Assembly (NCBI GenBank): GCA_022763425.1
Contig: JALEGD010000001.1
Coordinates: 62,001 to 126,000, forward strand
Direction: 5' to 3'
Source: Pelagibacteraceae bacterium
GTDB lineage: Bacteria > Pseudomonadota > Alphaproteobacteria > Pelagibacterales > Pelagibacteraceae
DNA: 64,000 bases
Below the pieces are notes generated by a model. That model was not told where the DNA came from, searched no databases, and saw nothing but the letters and a program-made list of their open reading frames with translations. Position numbers and translations under genes: made by a program. Positions within the stretch are counted from its first letter, which is position 1. Each line of letters starts with the position of its first letter. Positions 11,661 through 20,656 of the stretch are shown piece by piece.

Positions 11661-12872
11661 ATGAAAAATAATAAAAAAATTTTATTAATTATTTCTGGTG
11701 GCATTGCTGCCTACAAAACTTTAGACTTAATTAGAAATTTACGCTCAAAGAACTATGAAATAAAAACAATATTAACAAAAACCGCAGAAGAATTTGTAAC
11801 ACCTCTATCAATTTCATCATTGTCTAATAACAAAGTTTATCTTAACAAATTTGATCTTAATGAAGAAATTGAAATGGATCATATAGCTTTATCAAGATGG
11901 GCAGATTTAATTTTAGTAGCTCCTGCTACTGCCAATATCATTGAAAATATCTCTAATGGTTCGGCAAATGACTTTATTAATACTGTTATTCTTGCGTCCA
12001 ATAAAAAAATATTTTTAGCACCAGCGATGAATGTAAAAATGTGGGAAAAAGATGCTACTCAAATAAATGTCGACAAATTGAAAAAAAGAAATTTTTCAAT
12101 GATTGGTCCATCAGAGGGGCTTTTAGCTTGCGGTGAGTTCGGTGAAGGCAGAATGGCAAATGTTAATGAAATTGAATTTACAATCGATAATTTTTTTATA
12201 AAAAAAGATATTAACTTATCAGCAGTAGTTACTGCCGGTCCAACAAGAGAATATATTGATCCTGTTAGATATATTTCAAATGAGTCTTCTGGCTTACAAG
12301 GTTATTATATTGCTAAAAAGATGGTTGAGTGTGGAATAAAAACAAAGCTGATAATGGGCCCTTCTCAAATCAAAATTGAGGATAACATTAATACAATAAA
12401 AGTTACAACCGCTCAGGAAATGCTTGAGGCGGTTAAAGAAAGTTTGCCTACAGATATTGCAGTATGTTCAGCGGCGGTTTCAGATTTTAGAACTGATAAA
12501 TTTGAACAAAAAATTAAAAAAAATAATAAAGATTTAAATTTAAAACTATATCAAAATATGGATATACTAAGCTTTATTAGCAATCACAATAATTTACGAC
12601 CAAAACTTGTCGTAGGTTTTGCGGCAGAAACAAATAATGTAATTGAATATGCTAAAAAAAAACTTGAACAAAAACATTGTGATTGGATAATTGCAAACGA
12701 TGTTTCTGATAAAAATATTGGTTTTAATTCTAAAAATAATGAAATTTCGATAATTCGTAAAAACCAAGAGATTGAAAAAATATCAAAAAGAGAAAAGTCT
12801 GAAATTGCAACATTATTAGTTCAAAAAATTTTAAAAGAATTTCCAATTAATGAAAATAAAAGCCTTAATTAA
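11661..12872 (+). CDS. coaBC: Bifunctional phosphopantothenoylcysteine decarboxylase/synthetase
   Basis: Performs two steps of coenzyme A synthesis: CTP-dependent joining of 4'-phosphopantothenate with cysteine, then decarboxylation. The 403-residue protein has an N-terminal flavoprotein CoaC domain (about 1-180) beginning LLIISGGIAAYK, with SRWADLILVAPATANI, the PAMNVKMW loop and an ACGEFGEGRM segment. The C-terminal CoaB domain starts with TAGPTREYIDPVRYISN. Its end overlaps the dut start by 23 nt, the pairing coaBC-dut seen widely in Proteobacteria. Confidence 0.96.
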   Translation: MKNNKKILLIISGGIAAYKTLDLIRNLRSKNYEIKTILTKTAEEFVTPLSISSLSNNKVYLNKFDLNEEIEMDHIALSRWADLILVAPATANIIENISNGSANDFINTVILASNKKIFLAPAMNVKMWEKDATQINVDKLKKRNFSMIGPSEGLLACGEFGEGRMANVNEIEFTIDNFFIKKDINLSAVVTAGPTREYIDPVRYISNESSGLQGYYIAKKMVECGIKTKLIMGPSQIKIEDNINTIKVTTAQEMLEAVKESLPTDIAVCSAAVSDFRTDKFEQKIKKNNKDLNLKLYQNMDILSFISNHNNLRPKLVVGFAAETNNVIEYAKKKLEQKHCDWIIANDVSDKNIGFNSKNNEISIIRKNQEIEKISKREKSEIATLLVQKILKEFPINENKSLN

Positions 12873-13293
12873 AAAACTTAATCCTAAAGTTAATATCCCT
12901 GAATACAAAACAACTGGCTCTTCAGGTTTAGATTTAGAAGCTTTTATTGAACAAGATATTATAATTAAACCAAAAGAAACCACATTAATTCCAACAGGAA
13001 TTTCTGTAGCAATTCCTGAAAATTTAGAAATACAAATCCGACCAAGATCTGGGTTAGCATTTAAGAATAAAATTACAGTATTAAATACACCTGGAACTAT
13101 TGATGCAGACTATAGAGGAGAAATTAAAATAATTTTAATAAACTTGGGTGACAATGATTTTGTAATTAAAAATGGTGATAGAATCGCACAAATGGTTCTT
13201 TGTCCAATTGTGAAAGCAGAATTTGAAGTGAAAGATAATTTGCCAGAATCTATCAGAGGCGAAGGTGGTTTTGGCTCTACTGGTAAAAATTAA
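12850..13293 (+). CDS. dut: dUTP diphosphatase (dUTPase)
   Basis: Hydrolyses dUTP to dUMP and PPi, which keeps uracil out of DNA and feeds dTMP synthesis. The 147-residue protein carries the trimeric dUTPase motifs in order: SSGLDLEA, RPRSGLAFK, GTIDADYRGEI, GDRIAQMV, and the C-terminal arm GEGGFGSTG that closes the active site. The start lies inside coaBC (23-nt overlap). The stop and the next start share bases as TAATG, so all three genes are translationally coupled. Confidence 0.97.
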   Translation: MKIKALIKKLNPKVNIPEYKTTGSSGLDLEAFIEQDIIIKPKETTLIPTGISVAIPENLEIQIRPRSGLAFKNKITVLNTPGTIDADYRGEIKIILINLGDNDFVIKNGDRIAQMVLCPIVKAEFEVKDNLPESIRGEGGFGSTGKN

Positions 13294-14036
13294 TGTCACT
13301 AACAATTGATGAAATTGAAAGATACAGAGGTCAAATCAACTTAAAAAAAATAAATATTCAAGGACAATTAAAGTTAAAAAAAGAAAAAATCTTAATCATA
13401 GGGGCTGGTGGCATAGGTTCACCATGTGCACTTTTCTTGGCTCGATCTGGTATTACAAATTTTGGAATTGTAGATTTTGATAAAGTCGCAAAAAGTAATT
13501 TACATCGACAGGTCTTATTCGACCAAAAAGACATAGGAAAACATAAAGCTGAAATTACCAAAAAAAAACTTCAGCTTATTAATAAAAAAATAAATATAAA
13601 AATATTTAAAAAAAAGATTAACGCTAAAAATATTAAATCAATAATAAAAAATTATAATTATATAATTGATGGTACAGATAATTTTCTTTCTAAACTAGTT
13701 ATCAATGATGAATGCATTAAAAATAAAAAAAAATTATTTATTGGATCAGTAAGTAAATTTGATGCCCATGTTTTTTTCTTTGATTTTTCAAAAAAGAGTG
13801 CTTGCTTAAAATGTTTTATGCCCAAGGCTCCAAATATTTCACCAAATTGTCAAGATGAAGGTATACTTGGCACAGTAACAGGATCGGCGGGGGCAATTAT
13901 TTCAAATGAATTGATAAAAAATATTGCAGGTATCAAGTCAAACCTGAAAAATCATGTTTTAGTTATAAACTTTGAAACACTTAATTTTAGGATGGTAAAA
14001 ATTAATAAAAGTCAAAAATGTAAAAATCATGGATAA
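13293..14036 (+). CDS. ThiF/MoeB/HesA-family E1-like adenylyltransferase
   Basis: Adenylates the C-terminal glycine of a small sulfur carrier protein (MoaD or ThiS type). The 247-residue protein has the E1-like nucleotide motif ILIIGAGGIGSP near residue 34, the catalytic segment NLHRQVLF with its Arg, and DGTDNF before the adenylate site. Cysteine pairs for structural zinc are visible as CLKC near 170 and SQKCKNH at the C terminus. No rhodanese domain is present. MoeB and ThiF cannot be separated from sequence alone, and no moa or thiS gene lies adjacent. It overlaps its downstream neighbour by 8 nt. Confidence 0.85.
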   Translation: MSLTIDEIERYRGQINLKKINIQGQLKLKKEKILIIGAGGIGSPCALFLARSGITNFGIVDFDKVAKSNLHRQVLFDQKDIGKHKAEITKKKLQLINKKINIKIFKKKINAKNIKSIIKNYNYIIDGTDNFLSKLVINDECIKNKKKLFIGSVSKFDAHVFFFDFSKKSACLKCFMPKAPNISPNCQDEGILGTVTGSAGAIISNELIKNIAGIKSNLKNHVLVINFETLNFRMVKINKSQKCKNHG

Positions 14037-14487
14037 ACTATTATTAATAATTTTTGCTATTTTTTTTTTACACCATTCGTCTTCAGCCGAAATTAGAAGT
14101 TTAAAAAATAATAAAGTAAATGTTAGACTTGGACCTTCCAAAACTTATCCAGTAAAATTTATTTATAAAAATAAATATTTACCAGTTTTGATTATTGATG
14201 AGCATTATAATTGGAGAAAAATTAAAGATTATGAAAATGATTTAGGATGGATACATATTTCTCAATTATCTAGAACAAGATCAACAGTAACTACAAAAAA
14301 TAATCAGGTTATATTTTCGTCTCCTACAATTTTTTCAAAGCCAAAAGCAAAGCTAGAAATATATCAAGTTTTGATAATTAGTGAGTGTACCAAAAATTGG
14401 TGTAAAGTTAAAAATTCAAAAATTAATGGATGGATTAAAAAAAATCATCTCTGGGGTATACAAAAAGATGAAATTATTAAAAAATAA
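14029..14487 (+). CDS. Secreted bacterial SH3-domain protein
   Basis: A 152-residue protein with a short N-terminal signal peptide (hydrophobic LLLIIFAIFFLHHSSSA) followed by two bacterial SH3-like repeats: about 20-80, with NVRLGPSKTYPV and DLGWIHISQLS, and about 85-145, with NWCKVKNSKINGWI. Such proteins act in the periplasm and are often linked to cell-wall binding, but no catalytic domain is present and no precise function can be assigned. It overlaps the ThiF-like gene by 8 nt and is followed by a 53-bp gap before fabA. Confidence 0.75.
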   Translation: MDKLLLIIFAIFFLHHSSSAEIRSLKNNKVNVRLGPSKTYPVKFIYKNKYLPVLIIDEHYNWRKIKDYENDLGWIHISQLSRTRSTVTTKNNQVIFSSPTIFSKPKAKLEIYQVLIISECTKNWCKVKNSKINGWIKKNHLWGIQKDEIIKK

Positions 14488-14540
14488 TAACGCGTTTTTT
14501 GTTTAAATAAACACTTCCATCAAGTATAAACATCTTCTTC

Positions 14541-15053
14541 ATGACAAAAAAAAATTCCTTCACTTACGATGAGCTTATCTCTTGTGCTGATGGAGATATG
14601 TTTGGACTTGGTAATGCTAGATTACCTTCGCCTCCTATGCTGATGTTTGATCGTATAACAAAAATTACTGAAAACGGTGGACAGTACAACAAAGGTTATA
14701 TCGAAGCAGAACTAGATATAAAAAAAGATCTTTGGTTTTTTGACTGTCATTTTAAAACTGATCCAGTTATGCCTGGTTGTCTAGGCTTAGATGCTCTTTG
14801 GCAACTTGTTGGTTTTTTTCTAGGCTGGATTGGCAATCCTGGTAAAGGGAGGGCATTAGGTGTTGGGGAAGTTAAGTTTGTAGGTGAAGTTTTACAATCA
14901 AACAAGTTAGCTAAGTATAAAATCGATATGAAAAAAATTATTAGAAAAGGAGAGACGTCAGTAGGTTTAGGTGATGGTGCACTTTTAATTGATGATAAAC
15001 AAATATATAGTACTAAAAATTTAAAAGTAGGTTTATTTAAAAGTAATTTATGA
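14541..15053 (+). CDS. fabA: 3-hydroxydecanoyl-ACP dehydratase/isomerase FabA
   Basis: Dehydrates 3-hydroxydecanoyl-ACP and isomerises the trans-2 double bond to cis-3, which starts unsaturated fatty acid synthesis. The 170-residue protein has the active-site His in [14 protein letters not shown] and the catalytic Asp in [15 protein letters not shown]. Length is normal. The stop and the fabB start share ATGA, and fabA-fabB-fabI form one operon, the conserved alphaproteobacterial arrangement. Confidence 0.97.
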   Translation: MTKKNSFTYDELISCADGDMFGLGNARLPSPPMLMFDRITKITENGGQYNKGYIEAELDIKKDLWFFDCHFKTDPVMPGCLGLDALWQLVGFFLGWIGNPGKGRALGVGEVKFVGEVLQSNKLAKYKIDMKKIIRKGETSVGLGDGALLIDDKQIYSTKNLKVGLFKSNL

Positions 15054-16261
15054 GAAGAGTAGTTGTTACAGGATTTGGTATAGTTTCATCAATTGGAAAC
15101 AACAATGAAGAGGTTTTAGATTCCTTATTAAATACTAAATCAGGCATAGTTTTTTCAGAAGAATATAAAGAATATGGTTTTAGGAGCCAAGTCTGTGGGT
15201 CTATTAAACTTAATTTAGATGAAGCTTTAGAGAGAAAAGAAAAAAGATTTATGGGCGATGGTTCAGCCTATGCCTATATCGCCATGAAAGAGGCTGTTAA
15301 AAATTCTGGCCTTGAAGAAAAAGATATCAGTAATATTAAAACTGGAATTGTAATAGGTTCTGGTGGTCCATCAATTAAAAATGTAATTCATGCGGTAGAT
15401 ACTACGAGAAAATCTTCCCCAAAAAAAATGGGACCTTTGATTGTACCAAGAACTATGTCTAGTACATGCTCTGCTACACTAGCAGTTCCATTCAAAATAA
15501 AAGGTATAAATTATTCTATAAGTTCAGCTTGTGCTACTAGCGCTCACTGTATTGGAAATGGAATGGAATTAATTCAATCTGGAAAACAAGATATTATCTT
15601 TGCGGGTGGTGGTGAAGAATTAGAGTGGGGGATGTCAGCAATGTTTGATGCCATGCCTGCACTATCATCAAAAAGAAATGACACACCTCAAAAAGCATCA
15701 AGAGCTTACGATGCAGACCGTGATGGATTTGTAATTGCAGGTGGTGCAGCTGTTTTAGTTCTTGAAGAAATGGAGAGAGCAAAATCAAGAGGAGCAAAAA
15801 TTTATGCTGAAATTACTGGCTATGGTGCTACATCAGACGGTTACGATATGGTCCAGCCTTCTGGAGAAGGTGCTGTGAGATGTATGAAAATGGCTTTATC
15901 AACGAAAAGAAATAAGAAAGTTGATTACATTAATACCCATGGAACATCTACACCAATTGGAGATGTAAAAGAGCTAGAGGCTATAAGAGAAACTTTTGGA
16001 AATGATGTGCCTTCTATGAGTTCTACAAAATCAATAACTGGTCACTCATTAGGTGCTGTATCAGCTCAAGAAGCTGTATTTTGCCTTCTCATGATGGAGC
16101 ATGGATTCATGGCTGAGTCAGCCAATATCGAAAATTTAGATGAAAAAGCAAAAGATCTACCAATATTAAGAAAAGTAGAAAAAAAAGATTTAAATTGTGT
16201 TATGTCAAATAGTTTTGGTTTTGGAGGAACAAACTCAACACTGATTTTTGAGAAGGTTTAA
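15050..16261 (+). CDS. fabB: 3-oxoacyl-ACP synthase I FabB
   Basis: Condensing enzyme that elongates acyl chains, including the cis-3 decenoyl product of FabA. The 403-residue protein has the thiolase-fold catalytic triad: Cys in [13 protein letters not shown], His in [11 protein letters not shown] and His in SITGHSLGA. The C-terminal [15 protein letters not shown] motif is typical. It is coupled to fabA by a 4-nt overlap and runs to the base before fabI. Confidence 0.97.
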   Translation: MRRVVVTGFGIVSSIGNNNEEVLDSLLNTKSGIVFSEEYKEYGFRSQVCGSIKLNLDEALERKEKRFMGDGSAYAYIAMKEAVKNSGLEEKDISNIKTGIVIGSGGPSIKNVIHAVDTTRKSSPKKMGPLIVPRTMSSTCSATLAVPFKIKGINYSISSACATSAHCIGNGMELIQSGKQDIIFAGGGEELEWGMSAMFDAMPALSSKRNDTPQKASRAYDADRDGFVIAGGAAVLVLEEMERAKSRGAKIYAEITGYGATSDGYDMVQPSGEGAVRCMKMALSTKRNKKVDYINTHGTSTPIGDVKELEAIRETFGNDVPSMSSTKSITGHSLGAVSAQEAVFCLLMMEHGFMAESANIENLDEKAKDLPILRKVEKKDLNCVMSNSFGFGGTNSTLIFEKV

Positions 16262-16262
16262 A

Positions 16263-17045
16263 ATGCTTTTAAAAGGTAAAAAAGGTTTAATCATGGGTGT
16301 TGCTAATGACAGGTCAATAGCTTGGGGTATATCAAAAAAACTATCAGAACATGGCGCCGAATTAGCTTTTACTTATGTAGGTGATGCTTTAAAAAAAAGA
16401 GTAATTCCATTAGCCGAATCTTTAGGTTCTAAGTTTACACTAGACTGTAATGTTGAAAATAAAGAGCAAATTGTAAATACTTTTCAGGAAATTAAAGATA
16501 AATGGGGTGAATTAGACTTTGTTGTTCATGCAGTAGCTTTTTCAGATAAATCTGAATTATCAGGAGAATATTTAAATACTACAAGAGATAATTTTTTAAG
16601 AAGTATGCTCATCTCATGCTTTTCGTTTACAGAAGTTGCAAAAGAAGCAGCACCATTGATGAAAAAGGGTGGAAGTATGATTACTTTAACTTACGAGTCT
16701 ACTAAGACAATTCCAAACTATAATGTAATGGGAGTTTGTAAATCTGCCCTTGAAACAAGTACAAAATATTTAGCAAGAGATCTTGGTAAAAATGGTATTA
16801 GGGTTAACGCGATAAGCGCAGGACCGATCAAAACTCTTGCAGCATCGGCAATCGGAGATGCTAAATTTTTATACAAGTGGAATGAAGACCATTCTTTCTT
16901 GAAACGAAATGTTGATATTCATGATGTTGGAAACTCAGCATTATATCTTCTAAGCGACCTTGCAGGTGGTGTTACCGGTGAAATTCACTATGTGGATGCT
17001 GGTTATAATAAAGTTGGAATGCCAGATCCTAAAAATATGTCTTAA
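16263..17045 (+). CDS. fabI: Enoyl-ACP reductase (NADH) FabI
   Basis: Reduces the enoyl-ACP double bond in the last step of each fatty-acid elongation round. I chose the ATG at 16263 ([16 protein letters not shown]) rather than a TTG 15 nt upstream, because it matches family N termini and sits 1 nt after the fabB stop. The 260-residue SDR protein has the [13 protein letters not shown] cofactor loop and the YNVMGVCK active-site Tyr-x6-Lys. The gene converges with pnp, sharing the 4-nt palindrome TTAA between the two stop codons. Confidence 0.95.
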   Translation: MLLKGKKGLIMGVANDRSIAWGISKKLSEHGAELAFTYVGDALKKRVIPLAESLGSKFTLDCNVENKEQIVNTFQEIKDKWGELDFVVHAVAFSDKSELSGEYLNTTRDNFLRSMLISCFSFTEVAKEAAPLMKKGGSMITLTYESTKTIPNYNVMGVCKSALETSTKYLARDLGKNGIRVNAISAGPIKTLAASAIGDAKFLYKWNEDHSFLKRNVDIHDVGNSALYLLSDLAGGVTGEIHYVDAGYNKVGMPDPKNMS

Positions 17046-19120
17046 GAATTTAAAGCCTCTTTAATAGATAGCTTTACTTTACCCCTATCAAATCCAATAA
17101 CTTTAACTTTAACTTCATCACCTTCTTTGACTACATCTGAGACTTTTTCTACTCTTTTTTCAGCTAACTGAGAAATATGAACCAATCCATCTTGTTTTCC
17201 TAAAAAGTTTACAAACGCACCGAAATCCATAATCTTAACTACTTTTCCAGAGTAAATTTTTCCAACCTCAGGCTTTTCTACTAGTGAATTTATCATTTGA
17301 ATTGCTTTATCTCTAGTTTCTTGATCTGCAGCTGAAACTGTTACTTCTCCACTATCATTAATATCAACTTTTGCACCAGACACTTCAACAATTTCTCTAA
17401 TGTTTGCTCCGCCTTTTCCAATCACAGTTGCGATGTCCTTTTTATCAACTTGAATTTTTTCCATTCTAGGAGTGTATTGTGATAATTCTTTATTAGACTC
17501 TTTGATAGCTTTTGCCATTTCATTTAAAATATCTAATCTTCCTTTTTTAGCTTGCTCTAAAGCTTTCTCCATAATTTCAAAAGTAATACCGTTAATCTTG
17601 ATATCCATTTGAAGAGAGGTGATTCCATCTGCAGACCCTGCAACTTTAAAATCCATATCACCAAGATGATCTTCATCACCTAAAATATCACTTAATACTG
17701 AAAATTCGTTACCCTCTTTAATTAAACCCATGGCAATACCAGCAATTGGTTTTGCTATCGGAACACCTGCATGCATTAAAGCCATTGATGAACCACAAAC
17801 AGTCGCCATCGAAGAAGAACCGTTAGACTCAGTAATATCTGATACAATTCTGATCGTATATGGAAAATCTTCATGCTTAGGAAGTGCTGCATTTATAGCT
17901 CTCCAGGCAAGTTTACCATGACCAATTTCCCTTCTTCCGGTTCCACCAACTCTTCCAACCTCTCCTACAGAAAATGGAGGGAAGTTATAGTGAAGCATAA
18001 ATCTAGATTTTTGCATCCCTTCTAGACTTTCAAACCTTTGTTCATCGTCAGATGTTCCAAGTGTAGCAGCAACAATTGCCTGTGTCTCACCTCTTGTAAA
18101 TAAAGATGATCCATGAGCTCTTGGAATAATTCCTACTTCACATAAAATATCTCTAACTTCATCTAATTTTCTGCCGTCTATTCTAGATTTCTCTTTTAAA
18201 ATTTTTGTTCTAACAATATCTTTTTCTAAAGACTTTAATTGGTCTTTAATTTGAACTTTTGTGTATGTTTCATCACCTTCGAATAATTGTTCTACTTTTT
18301 CATTAGCTTCGCTAATCATAGAAGAACGTTGCTTTTTATCTTTTTCAGAAAAAGCTTTGATTAAATGATCTTTAACCTCTGAAGAGATTTTTGATTTTAA
18401 TTCTGAAAAATCTTTACTTTCAATTTCCCATTTAGGTTTGCTAGCTTCTTTCGCTAATTCTTCAATCAAATTAATAACTGGTAAGAAATTTTCATGACCA
18501 AATTTCACAGCATCTAGCATCTGAGCCTCTGTTAAACCTGAAGCTTCTGATTCAACCATTAAAACCGCTTCTTTGGTACCAGCAACAACTAATTCTAGAT
18601 TAGAACTTTTAATACTTTCTTTTGAAGGATTTAAAATAAACTTACCATCAATCAAACCCACTTTGGAAGCAGCAACTGGACCTTGAAAAGGCAACCCAGA
18701 AATACTTAATGCTGCAGAACTTGCAATCACCGCTAAAATATCTGGATCACATTCTTTGTCATAAGATAGTACAGTTGTTAAAACTTGCGTCTCATTTCTA
18801 AACTGGTCTGGGAATAATGGTCTAATTGGTCTATCTATTAATCTTGAAATTAGTGTTTCACTTTCGGTTGGTCTTGCTTCTCTTTTAAAATAACCACCAG
18901 GAATTTTACCAGCAGCATAAAACTTTTCTTGATAGTTTACAGTTAAAGGAAAAAAATCTGTATCAGGGTTTGCCTTCTTTGAAGCAACTGCAGTTGAAAT
19001 AATTACAGTATCACCCCATCTTAATATAACTGCACCATCTGCTTGTCTTGCAATTTTACCGGTTTCTATTGATAAATTTTTTCCCGCCCAATTAATTTCT
19101 TTTTTGACAATGTTAAACAT
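17042..19120 (-). CDS. pnp: Polyribonucleotide nucleotidyltransferase
   Basis: 3'-to-5' phosphorolytic exoribonuclease (PNPase) of the RNA degradosome. The 692-residue protein has two RNase PH-like domains, the first with [21 protein letters not shown] and the second with [16 protein letters not shown] and [14 protein letters not shown] domain follows near 555 ([11 protein letters not shown]), then an S1 domain near 620 ([15 protein letters not shown]). It follows rpsO by 13 nt, the classic rpsO-pnp pair. No stable regulatory hairpin is obvious in that short gap. Confidence 0.97.
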   Translation of the reverse strand: MFNIVKKEINWAGKNLSIETGKIARQADGAVILRWGDTVIISTAVASKKANPDTDFFPLTVNYQEKFYAAGKIPGGYFKREARPTESETLISRLIDRPIRPLFPDQFRNETQVLTTVLSYDKECDPDILAVIASSAALSISGLPFQGPVAASKVGLIDGKFILNPSKESIKSSNLELVVAGTKEAVLMVESEASGLTEAQMLDAVKFGHENFLPVINLIEELAKEASKPKWEIESKDFSELKSKISSEVKDHLIKAFSEKDKKQRSSMISEANEKVEQLFEGDETYTKVQIKDQLKSLEKDIVRTKILKEKSRIDGRKLDEVRDILCEVGIIPRAHGSSLFTRGETQAIVAATLGTSDDEQRFESLEGMQKSRFMLHYNFPPFSVGEVGRVGGTGRREIGHGKLAWRAINAALPKHEDFPYTIRIVSDITESNGSSSMATVCGSSMALMHAGVPIAKPIAGIAMGLIKEGNEFSVLSDILGDEDHLGDMDFKVAGSADGITSLQMDIKINGITFEIMEKALEQAKKGRLDILNEMAKAIKESNKELSQYTPRMEKIQVDKKDIATVIGKGGANIREIVEVSGAKVDINDSGEVTVSAADQETRDKAIQMINSLVEKPEVGKIYSGKVVKIMDFGAFVNFLGKQDGLVHISQLAEKRVEKVSDVVKEGDEVKVKVIGFDRGKVKLSIKEALNS

Positions 19121-19133
19121 GTATTAGCTCCAA

Positions 19134-19403
19134 CTATTTTCTTAGTCCAAGCTGCTCAATAACTTTTTTATATAAGGTTGGTTCTTTTTTATTTAAGTAA
19201 TCTAAAAGTTTTTTTCTTCTAATAATTAATTTACTTAATCCAGTATTTGAGTGCTTGTCTTTTTTGTTATTTTTAAAATGTTCAGTTAAATATTTAATTC
19301 TCTCAGTTAAAATACCAATTTGAACTTCAGAAGATCCCACATCTTTGTCAGATTTTTGAAGCATCTTAATTACTTTGCTTTTATCTAAGTCTTTTTTACT
19401 CAT
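19134..19403 (-). CDS. rpsO: 30S ribosomal protein S15
   Basis: An 89-residue 16S rRNA-binding protein of the small-subunit platform. It contains the GSSEVQIGILTERIKYLTEH motif and the RRKKLLDYL segment characteristic of S15. The start overlaps the truB stop by 8 nt. The order truB-rpsO-pnp matches Proteobacteria generally. Confidence 0.97.
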   Translation of the reverse strand: MSKKDLDKSKVIKMLQKSDKDVGSSEVQIGILTERIKYLTEHFKNNKKDKHSNTGLSKLIIRRKKLLDYLNKKEPTLYKKVIEQLGLRK

Positions 19404-20289
19404 TAATATTTAAAATCCTTTTTGGATAAAAAACTCCATTTTTCATGGAACCCAAAGCCACAACGTTTTGATGATAATCTGCTAGAATTTCTTTATGCTC
19501 TTTAGAACCAACTTCTTCCAACATGCTTACTTTCATTCCGTTTTTAATAAGCTTTAATTTTTTATCGTTAATTTCAATTGTGGGTATATGATATAAAACA
19601 GACTTAATATCAAGCATGTATTTAAAAAAATCATTAATATTTTCGTTATTTATCAGTGTTTTTAGAGCATAAGAGTTTTTTTTTCTAAAAATTCCATCTC
19701 TTAATCTTACAATTTTAGAGCAATAACAAAAAGTTTTTAACTCCATTGCTATATCTTTGGCTAAGCTCCTAACGTAAGTTCCACTCTCACAACTGACTAC
19801 AAATAAAGATTTTTTATTATTAAAGTCATGGTTTAAAATTTTTAATCCATAAATTTCTTTTTTTACTTTTTTAAGCTCAAATTTAACTCCTTCTCTGGCA
19901 AGTTGATATGCTCTTTTTCCATCAATTTTTTTTGCAGAAAATTCAGGTGGGCTTTGATTAATTGTACCAATAAACTTTTTAATTGCTTTTTTAATATCTT
20001 CATATGACGGTGTAATTTTAGATACATTAATTACTTCACCCTCAGAATCTAAAGTATTGGTTTGCTTGCCCCAATTTACTTCAAAAAAATAAGTTTTTTT
20101 AGACTTATTAATTAAAGGAATTGTTTTAGTTGCTTCATTTATTGCTATTGGCAAAACACCTTCTGCCATAGGATCTAGAGTTCCAATATGACCAATTTTT
20201 TTTAATTTAAATTTTTTTTTTAGTAAGTTTAAACAATATGATGAAGTAAAACCTGTGGGTTTATATAAATTTATCCAACCGTGAACCAT
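19396..20289 (-). CDS. truB: tRNA pseudouridine(55) synthase TruB
   Basis: Makes pseudouridine 55 in the T loop of most tRNAs. The 297-residue protein starts MVHGWINLYKPTGFTSS and has the catalytic Asp in HIGTLDPMAEGVLP. It also has the QSPPEFSAKKIDGKRAYQLAREG motif and the RSLAKDIA segment. It shares 1 nt with rbfA and overlaps rpsO by 8 nt, so the three are translated as a unit. Confidence 0.96.
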   Translation of the reverse strand: MVHGWINLYKPTGFTSSYCLNLLKKKFKLKKIGHIGTLDPMAEGVLPIAINEATKTIPLINKSKKTYFFEVNWGKQTNTLDSEGEVINVSKITPSYEDIKKAIKKFIGTINQSPPEFSAKKIDGKRAYQLAREGVKFELKKVKKEIYGLKILNHDFNNKKSLFVVSCESGTYVRSLAKDIAMELKTFCYCSKIVRLRDGIFRKKNSYALKTLINNENINDFFKYMLDIKSVLYHIPTIEINDKKLKLIKNGMKVSMLEEVGSKEHKEILADYHQNVVALGSMKNGVFYPKRILNINE

Positions 20290-20654
20290 TAGTCTTTGTC
20301 TTTTAACAATAAATTTTCTATTTTTTCTGCATAATCAAATGACTCATCAATAACAAAATTTAGATTAGGCATAAATTTAGCTGTCCATTCTTTTGATGCA
20401 GATTTTTTTATTTCTAAGGAATATTCATTTAATGTTTTTAAAAATTTATCTATATCTCTTCCTGCCAATGGCATGAAGAAAACCTTTGCATGCTTTAGGT
20501 CAGGAGATACTCTGACCTCGGTAATAGTTACTAATTTGGTATCAATTTCTGGTAATATAATATTTTGCTGAATAAATGACCTAGCTAAAATTTTTTTTAG
20601 ATTTTCACCTGCTTTAAGTTGTCTTTGGGTGAATGGCTGATTATTATTTTTCAT
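20289..20654 (-). CDS. rbfA: 30S ribosome-binding factor RbfA
   Basis: Cold-adaptation and 16S maturation factor that binds immature 30S subunits. The 121-residue protein has the KH-like fold signature: the VTITEVRVSPDLKHAKVFF strand-turn and the LNFVIDESFDYAEKIENLL C terminus. Length is normal. It lies 2 nt downstream of infB and shares a base with truB. Confidence 0.94.
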   Translation of the reverse strand: MKNNNQPFTQRQLKAGENLKKILARSFIQQNIILPEIDTKLVTITEVRVSPDLKHAKVFFMPLAGRDIDKFLKTLNEYSLEIKKSASKEWTAKFMPNLNFVIDESFDYAEKIENLLLKDKD

Positions 20655-20656
20655 TA